Shown: positions 58,562 to 64,000 of the stretch, piece by piece
Numbering within the stretch: the stretch's first letter is position 1
How the letters are laid out: the number at the start of each line of letters is the position of its first letter
Assembly: GCA_002900995.3 (NCBI GenBank)
Contig: CM035315.1
Span: forward strand, 186,001 to 250,000
Reading direction: 5' to 3'
Source of the DNA: Ganoderma boninense
Taxonomy: Eukaryota > Basidiomycota > Agaricomycetes > Polyporales > Polyporaceae
Length of the DNA: 64,000 nucleotides
Made by a program: the position numbers and the translations under genes
The notes under the pieces: generated by a model
What the model was told of the DNA's origin: nothing
Database searches by the model: none
Seen by the model: only the letters and a program-made list of their open reading frames with translations

Positions 58562-60040
58562 CGCTGAGCAGGATGGTTTGGGACGCCGTGCATGCCATAC
58601 AGCGGCCACCTGGAACACGCACAACGTCGCAAGTGACTAATGTTTTGGGACGGAGCATGCAGAAGAAAGGTTAACAAAGCTTTTATAAGCTTTCATCGAC
58701 GGGCGAAACAGCGTGATTGACAGACCCGTGAAAGCCTCTGTACGAAGGTTGTGCACTATAAGGCATGTCCCCAGGGCAATTCGCACCCGAACGTCGAAGC
58801 CGATGATACTGTACTCATCTAGAGGCAAAATTTAGATCGAGGGAGTCCTTATCAAGGGGATCAACGTGGCTTGCTGACCGCCGGGGTCAAGACGGGGACT
58901 GAAAAACGCGATTATGAGTATAGTGTTGTCTGTTAGCACTGTACGAGAACGTACGAGAACGACCAGGACCGCTCAGTACCTGAAGATCGTGCCCTCTACC
59001 CGCAGTCGACACGATGATCGATGTGGCATAGCGCGCACGACATGAAGCACAAGGATGAGCGACGCGACTAGAGTGAGGGCGAGGCGACGAGCAAGCAACG
59101 CTATCCGAGAACACCGACGTTGGCAAGAACGGAATACAGCAGGCAAGAAATGCTGGCATGACATTAGAACTGGTTGCAGGCGTATCTGAGCACCCCCAGG
59201 AGCGCGGAATGTTTGCCGACATAAATATGCAGGCCTATAGCAGTGTCCCTCGCTGTCAGAGACGTGAGTAGACAGACTCCAGAGATCCGTGCCGCTTACC
59301 TCATAAACATCATGCTTAATGTCACCAAACTCCGACAAGGAGCAGTATCGCCGCAGCTGAGAATTTTGTCCCTCCTGGGAAACCTTCTTCACCATGCAGG
59401 CGCAATGATGGCTGAGTGGTTGGTCGTCCACCACCCTCCCGCCAAGCCAAACCCCAGTTCCTCAGTCACATAATGGTAGACGATGTGGGAGGCTCAGAGG
59501 CTGCATTACTGGTACCAGAAGCGCTGTAATGGATCATCTATCCTAGATGCTTGAGGTCGGTCTCAGTCCAGAATATGGAACGGCGAGTTTCCCACTTACC
59601 AGTTCCATTGCTATCTCAGGCGATCGAGCGGGACGTACATCTTACCTAGTTCGACAACCTCGAGAATATACGCAAGAGAGACTGCATGATTTATCGTGCA
59701 TCGACAAGAGGAGGATGAGAGGGTATGTCTGGTCGTTTCCATGCCATGGCAGGTCATGGGCGAGATCAAGAGGCGAGCGGTGATGTGGCGTTCAATGCAT
59801 AGAGAGATTAGATAAGATGTTCCCGAGCGCCTCGGAGCAGATGCCGCTGCATGGCCCGCTCCACGCAGGACGCAGAGCAGAAAACATCTTTCTCTCATAC
59901 CCTTGGGCATCGATCTTCCTGATCACCGTCTCTGGCCTCTCCCTCCCTCATACGCCCTCCTCGCAAAACGGACACCCTAGAAGGCGTGTTGCTAGATCAC
60001 CTCCGTTCATAGACCGCATCAGCCCATTTGATTTGACGTC
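58562..60040. other. Intergenic between WSC2 and Pyp1-like gene
   Basis: Divergent intergenic region of about 1.5 kb. ORFs up to 153 codons (for example 58973-59434, minus) show no recognisable domain. Presumably it holds both promoters. Confidence 0.4.
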
Positions 60041-61741
60041 ATGGCCACCACCGAAGACCCCGCACCCAAGAGCACCCTCCCATACCCGCCGCTGCACACA
60101 GACAAGAAATTCGTCGTGCTATCAGACTGGTCGGTCCGTCTCTTTGCATCCTCGTCATCCCCCCGTCCCCATCCCCATCACCGCGAGACCCGACCTCGAC
60201 CGTTGACACCTCGCTATCATCGTTGGATCACCTTCTCCATCCCTCGCAGTTGATCTGCTTCGCATCTTTGTCGTGGTCTGTCCGCGCGTGCTAACAACAT
60301 CTCTCTGACCGCAGGGACGGGACGATTACCACGCGTGATTCGAATGACTGTAAGTCTCGTTATCTCGCGAACTCCTCCTCGGCTGTACCTGTCGTCCATC
60401 GGGGTCGGGCATGTTAATGTTTGCTGCGACGCGGAAGCATTACGGTACCGGGAACACACTCAGAATGGTGTCTCATCCAGACTCTTCGGGGTGATTGGCG
60501 ATAGCCGTGTATTGCAACTGTTGGATATGAATTTTGACGACGGTGGAAAACGGCGAAGGACGATTATATTGTTGACTAACGCGAATTGTTGCAGACATGA
60601 CAGACGAGCTTGGGTTACGGCCCGGAGAAACGCCGTCAGGGCAACCTGGACATTCCTTGCAGGGAAGGCTACTTTCCGGCAAGCATTGCTCCCCTGTCGA
60701 AACGTGGTGTGTGCGCTGAATCGGGTCCGGCGACTAGGGACGCGTTTCGGGAGATGCTAGAGAGTGTGTCCGGAAACGGGCACTCCTTTGAGTTCTGCAA
60801 GGAAGAACTGAAGAAGAGTAAGCCGTCTATGCACGTACGAGCCCAGAAGGCGAATTTGACGGTATCCATCCCATCCCTTCGACAGACATTGTCCTCGATG
60901 CAGGCTTCAAGGACTTCTATCGATATTGCAAGGGACACGACGTCCCCATCGTCATCATCTCCAGGTACGCAGATGCGCCGCTGCGATCTTTCCCCCCTCC
61001 CCTCCCCATCCAGCCAGCTGTATCTTCTCCGCGTGCCCGTCGTGTCTCCGTCGCGGCCCTGGAACTGATCGAGTGACGTAAACCGTCCACGCAGCGGGAT
61101 GGCGCCAATCATCCGTGCAGTCCTCTCCAACCTCATCGGCGAGGAGGACTCGAACACGATCGAGATCGTCTCGAACGAGGCGGACGTGCACGAAGACGGC
61201 ACTTGGTCGATAAAATACCGCCATCCTACGAGGTGCGCCGCAGGCCAGCCTGCCGAGTCCTGCAACGTGCGCCGTCGGCTAACATCATGCACGCCGCAAA
61301 TTGTTCAGCGGGTTCGGCCACGACAAGAGCCAAGCAATCCTCCCGTACCGCGCCCTCCCTGAGCCCCCGCTGATCTTCTTCTTCGGCGATGGCGTCTCCG
61401 GTGAGCACATCCCGCTTCGCTTCTCTCTTACCTCCCTCGCCATCCCTATCCGACCATCTCCGGCCCTTCCTGCGCCTCGCCTCCGCGCTCTAGTACTCGT
61501 CCCCGCTGACTGAGCCGACGCGCCGTTGCGTTCTGCAGACATGTCCGCAGCGCGACACGCCGACGTGCTGTTCGTGAAGGAGAAGCCGGGTGGCGACAAC
61601 GACCTCGCCGCGTACTGCGTCCGCGAGGGCATCCCGCACATCCTCTTCGCGGACTTCGGCCGCGCGCTCGCCGTCGTCGCCGCCATCGTCGAGGGCAGGA
61701 CGTCCGCGAAGCAGGCCCTCGACAAGGGCCGCGCGGACTGA
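60041..61741 (+). CDS. PYP1: HAD phosphatase of the yeast Pyp1 type, about 265 aa, two frameshifts in exon 3
   Basis: Eight exons: 60041-60129, 60315-60349, 60595-60678, 60738-60817, 60886-60964, 61095-61232, 61309-61400 and 61539-61741. HAD motif I is FVVLSDWDGTITTRDSND; later come RDAFREMLESV, PIVIISSGMAP (motif II region), GFGHDKSQAI (Lys, motif III) and FFFGDGVSDMSAA (motif IV). Organisation and motifs match yeast Pyp1 (YNL010W), a polyol-phosphate phosphatase of the phosphoserine-phosphatase-like class. Exon 3 needs the removal of one base near 60610-60615 (LGY-GPEKRRQGN) and one near 60653 (LDI-LAGKATFR) to stay in frame; both are single-base length differences in short runs. Intron 3 (60679-60737) uses a GC donor. 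Confidence 0.78.
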
Positions 61742-63619
61742 CCTCGCCTCCTCCGAGTCGTCCCCACGGCGCTGGGGTTCTGCGCTTCCGAGGCTCGAGG
61801 CTCCACCCTCGCGCGATTGGCTGGGCTGGGGCTGGGGCTAAGTATAGAGCAACTGTCGCCGGACGCTGGGCGGTGGAGGAGAGGCGGGCAGGGGAAGCGG
61901 ATTGTGAATGTGAAGAGCCGCACTGTCGGCATGCGGTTCTGCCGTGTGTCATGGTGCGCGCCCGGTGCGTTGCCAGTGACTACGGGCGGGCGTGGATGTG
62001 GTCCAGGCACACTCGGTAGAAAGAATGTAGAAGAACTGTAGGGTGTATAATTGAGTGGGTGTGTATGAGAATTGAATTGTCGGGAAGACGAAGACAGCCG
62101 TGTGCGTGTCAGCGAGGACGATATACTGCTACTATTAGTAGTAGGACTCGGATGGTCATCGTAGTATTGCCCTATCGACCAAGCGTCGAGTCGAAAAATA
62201 TTGAGGAACAGTGAGCTATCCACATTTTTATGCCCTTCTCTTCAACTTGCATTGGAGATTGTATGTAGTTCATTGTGGCTAGACACTTTCGTTCAATGTC
62301 CTTAATCGGTGGCTGGTTACGTCATCGGCGCTAGATCAACGACTTTTCTGATTCTTTGTCTCTCTCTTACCGAAGCCACGAATCATTAATCATTAATCAT
62401 TCCCGAGCCAGAATTCGATCCTATGTTCAACACAGGTATGTCATTGAGTGGACATATATTCCGGGAACTGACCTGAACTCGAGTAAAATATCTTCAGCGG
62501 ACCGACATGATCCCTATGTAAGTACTCAGTCGACTACCACTCCTCGCGCCGTGCCTAGAATTCCGACGACCCGCCTAACAACTAACACTGTCAACAAATT
62601 CAATGCTTAACGGTATCCAACCACATGACACCGCCGAATGATCCGTGGGGGCAGTTAGAGGATTTTCGTAAGTATGCGATCGAGGAAATCCCGCGAGGAG
62701 GTCGTTCCTTGACAAAAGCGCGCCGCGAACGCATTTGGGAGAGCAACCATCATCGGGCCCGGGCCAGAACATTCAACCCGATCGTCCGTAGCCGTCCTTC
62801 AACTGGCTGGCGGTCGCGTCCGCGTATAAATGCACATGGGGAGTTTCTTGTCTGCGAGGAGCCGTAATAATATACCTCCTGTTCCAGCGTGTGCCTGAGC
62901 GCTTCCTTTCGCTTGAGGCGCTCCGGAGCGTTGCTATGTTTCGAAAGAGGCCAGCGTCGAACCTTCCCCGGCTGACAAACCTCGGGCGAAAACAATCCCA
63001 GGCACTCTCTTCAATGAAAGAAGACCTTCCATCCTTATCGATAGCAAAATGAACCCGTTCTCCGAGTCAGCGAGCAGCAGATATAGACACAGACGCCCCG
63101 CGCCCAGTGTCCAACGTCCAACGACCGGTCTTCAACGTGTGAGGCCCCGGCTGACAGGCTCCCGAGGTCGCGAGGCGTGCCACACATCTTCCAGGTCGCA
63201 TCAGCTGGTATGTGTGCATGCCGCCGTTATCGGAAGTGATGTTTCAGTCCAGTGAGTCCTTTATGCGTCCTCCAACTATCGAGGAAAAAATGACATCAAT
63301 CTCGGCCAGGGTTTCTGGGCCCTGGGATCAAAAGTGATTACCGAAGTGGGACAAGCGCGCCCACAGTTAACCCTGCCGAATCGAGGGCCCATCCGGTGGA
63401 GCGTGCGACGGGAAGATCGCGCATCTGGGTGCCAATGGACGTACGCACGCCGGACTGCAGTGGCACGGCGCGTTTCCACAGTCCAGATCCCCAACGGCAG
63501 CACTAGCGCCCAATACTCCTCCCGAGGCCCGGTTCGGATATAAAGTAAAGTTCGCGACCGGACGCCACCTCCCAAACCCCCTCCGCGGCTTCGTTCTCCC
63601 TGCAACGCTCCGTGGCGCG
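61742..63619. other. Intergenic between Pyp1-like gene and WSC3
   Basis: About 1.9 kb with no recognised gene or repeat family. Short ORFs only. Confidence 0.45.
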
Positions 63620-63685
63620 GCCTTTACTCCTCCTCCCTCTCCCTCTCCCTCCGTCCTTCTCTCTCTCGCCTTCCACCTGTGCTCT
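63620..63685 (+). promoter_or_regulatory. Pyrimidine-rich promoter tract of WSC3
   Basis: A CT-rich run (CTCCTCC, CCCTCTCCCTCTCCCTCC, TTCTCTCTCTCG) lies 80-150 bp upstream of the WSC3 ATG, as is common near fungal transcription starts. A GATATAAAG TATA-like site is at about 63536. Confidence 0.45.
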
Positions 63686-63766
63686 CGCTGGCACGTGGCG
63701 GACCCACTTTCTTTAATCTGACCTCCACACAGTCGTTTATCTGAGCCGAAACGGTCTTTACTTGCG

Positions 63767-64000
63767 ATGTTCGCCAAAATCCTGTCCGTCGCTGCGCTCG
63801 TCGCGGCCGTCAACGCGGAGCACTGGATCTTTGGGGGCAGCAGGCCCATCATCACGACGCGCCTCGACTCGATCGTGAACTCGGGCGAGGTGCGTTTTTC
63901 TCTCGACTGCTCGCGCGCATGCGTCGCGGACTTGTTTGCTGATCGCCTTGCCTGTGTTCGTGCTTGGGTACGTTGCGTGTGTGGTGTCTGCAGATCGGGT
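63767..64000 (+). CDS. DUF1996 family protein WSC3, 5' part only
   Basis: Exon 1 (63767-63889) encodes a signal peptide (MFAKILSVAALVAAVNA) and WIFGGSRPIITTRLDSI, with the donor GAG|GTGCGT at exactly the position used in WSC1 and WSC2. Exon 2 begins at 63994 (ATCGG...) and runs off the window. Whether it carries WSC domains cannot be seen. Together with WSC2 it flanks the Pyp1-like gene. Confidence 0.8.
   Translation, partial: MFAKILSVAALVAAVNAEHWIFGGSRPIITTRLDSIVNSGEVRFSLDCSRACVADLFADRLACVRAWVRCVCGVCRSG

Overview
This window is eukaryotic and fungal. Genes are split by many short introns (about 50-90 bp, GT-AG with a few GC-AG), 5' UTR introns occur, coding DNA is GC-rich, and the recognisable families (F-box-like proteins with LRR-like tails, DUF1996+WSC secreted proteins, DUF6533 seven-helix proteins) are typical of Agaricomycetes. 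A polypore (Polyporales) is my best guess; that is an inference from family style, not a database match.

The layout is a patchwork of conserved single genes and a rapidly duplicating accessory cluster made of three families, which I call A, B and C. A is a two-exon F-box-like family of about 550-600 aa. B is a larger F-box-like family of about 690-735 aa with a two-exon leader that includes a 13-19 nt microexon. C is a six-exon family of about 366-433 aa with a 22-nt microexon and a putative Rap1-type Myb/SANT-like helix-turn-helix. From left to right: A1 (frameshifted, -), C1 (-), a C remnant (-), a DUF6533 seven-helix gene (-), A2 (-)/B1 (+), WSC1 (-), a DHTKD1-like 2-oxoadipate dehydrogenase E1 (-), an aldo/keto reductase (+), B2 (-)/A3 (+, broken), B3 (-)/A remnant (+), C2 (+), C3 (+), B4 (-)/A4 (+), B remnant (-), C4 (+), B5 (-, frameshifted)/A5 (+, broken), WSC2 (-), a Pyp1-like HAD phosphatase (+), and the first exons of WSC3 (+) at the right edge.

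The most striking pattern is a module: B and A are divergently transcribed across a gap of about 0.65-0.69 kb, four times with both genes present and a fifth time with A reduced to a remnant, and C genes usually lie nearby. A C-B-A segment is tandemly duplicated with a period of about 7.9 kb (C3-B4-A4, then C4-B5-A5). An A-B pair is also present as an inverted duplication (A2/B1 against B2/A3) flanking the block WSC1-DHTKD1-AKR. Remnants and frameshifts show birth-and-death turnover, although single-base frameshifts in two otherwise conserved genes (DHTKD1-like, Pyp1-like) mean that sequence error must be excluded before calling every broken copy a pseudogene.

Functionally, A and B could be SCF-type substrate receptors that share a promoter, and C could be a nuclear DNA- or chromatin-binding partner; this is inferred from sequence features and gene order only. 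The remaining genes have ordinary roles: mitochondrial lysine/tryptophan catabolism (DHTKD1), NADPH-dependent carbonyl reduction (AKR), polyol-phosphate hydrolysis (Pyp1-like) and secreted or wall-associated WSC proteins. Exon coordinates were derived by hand from splice signals and paralogue comparison.
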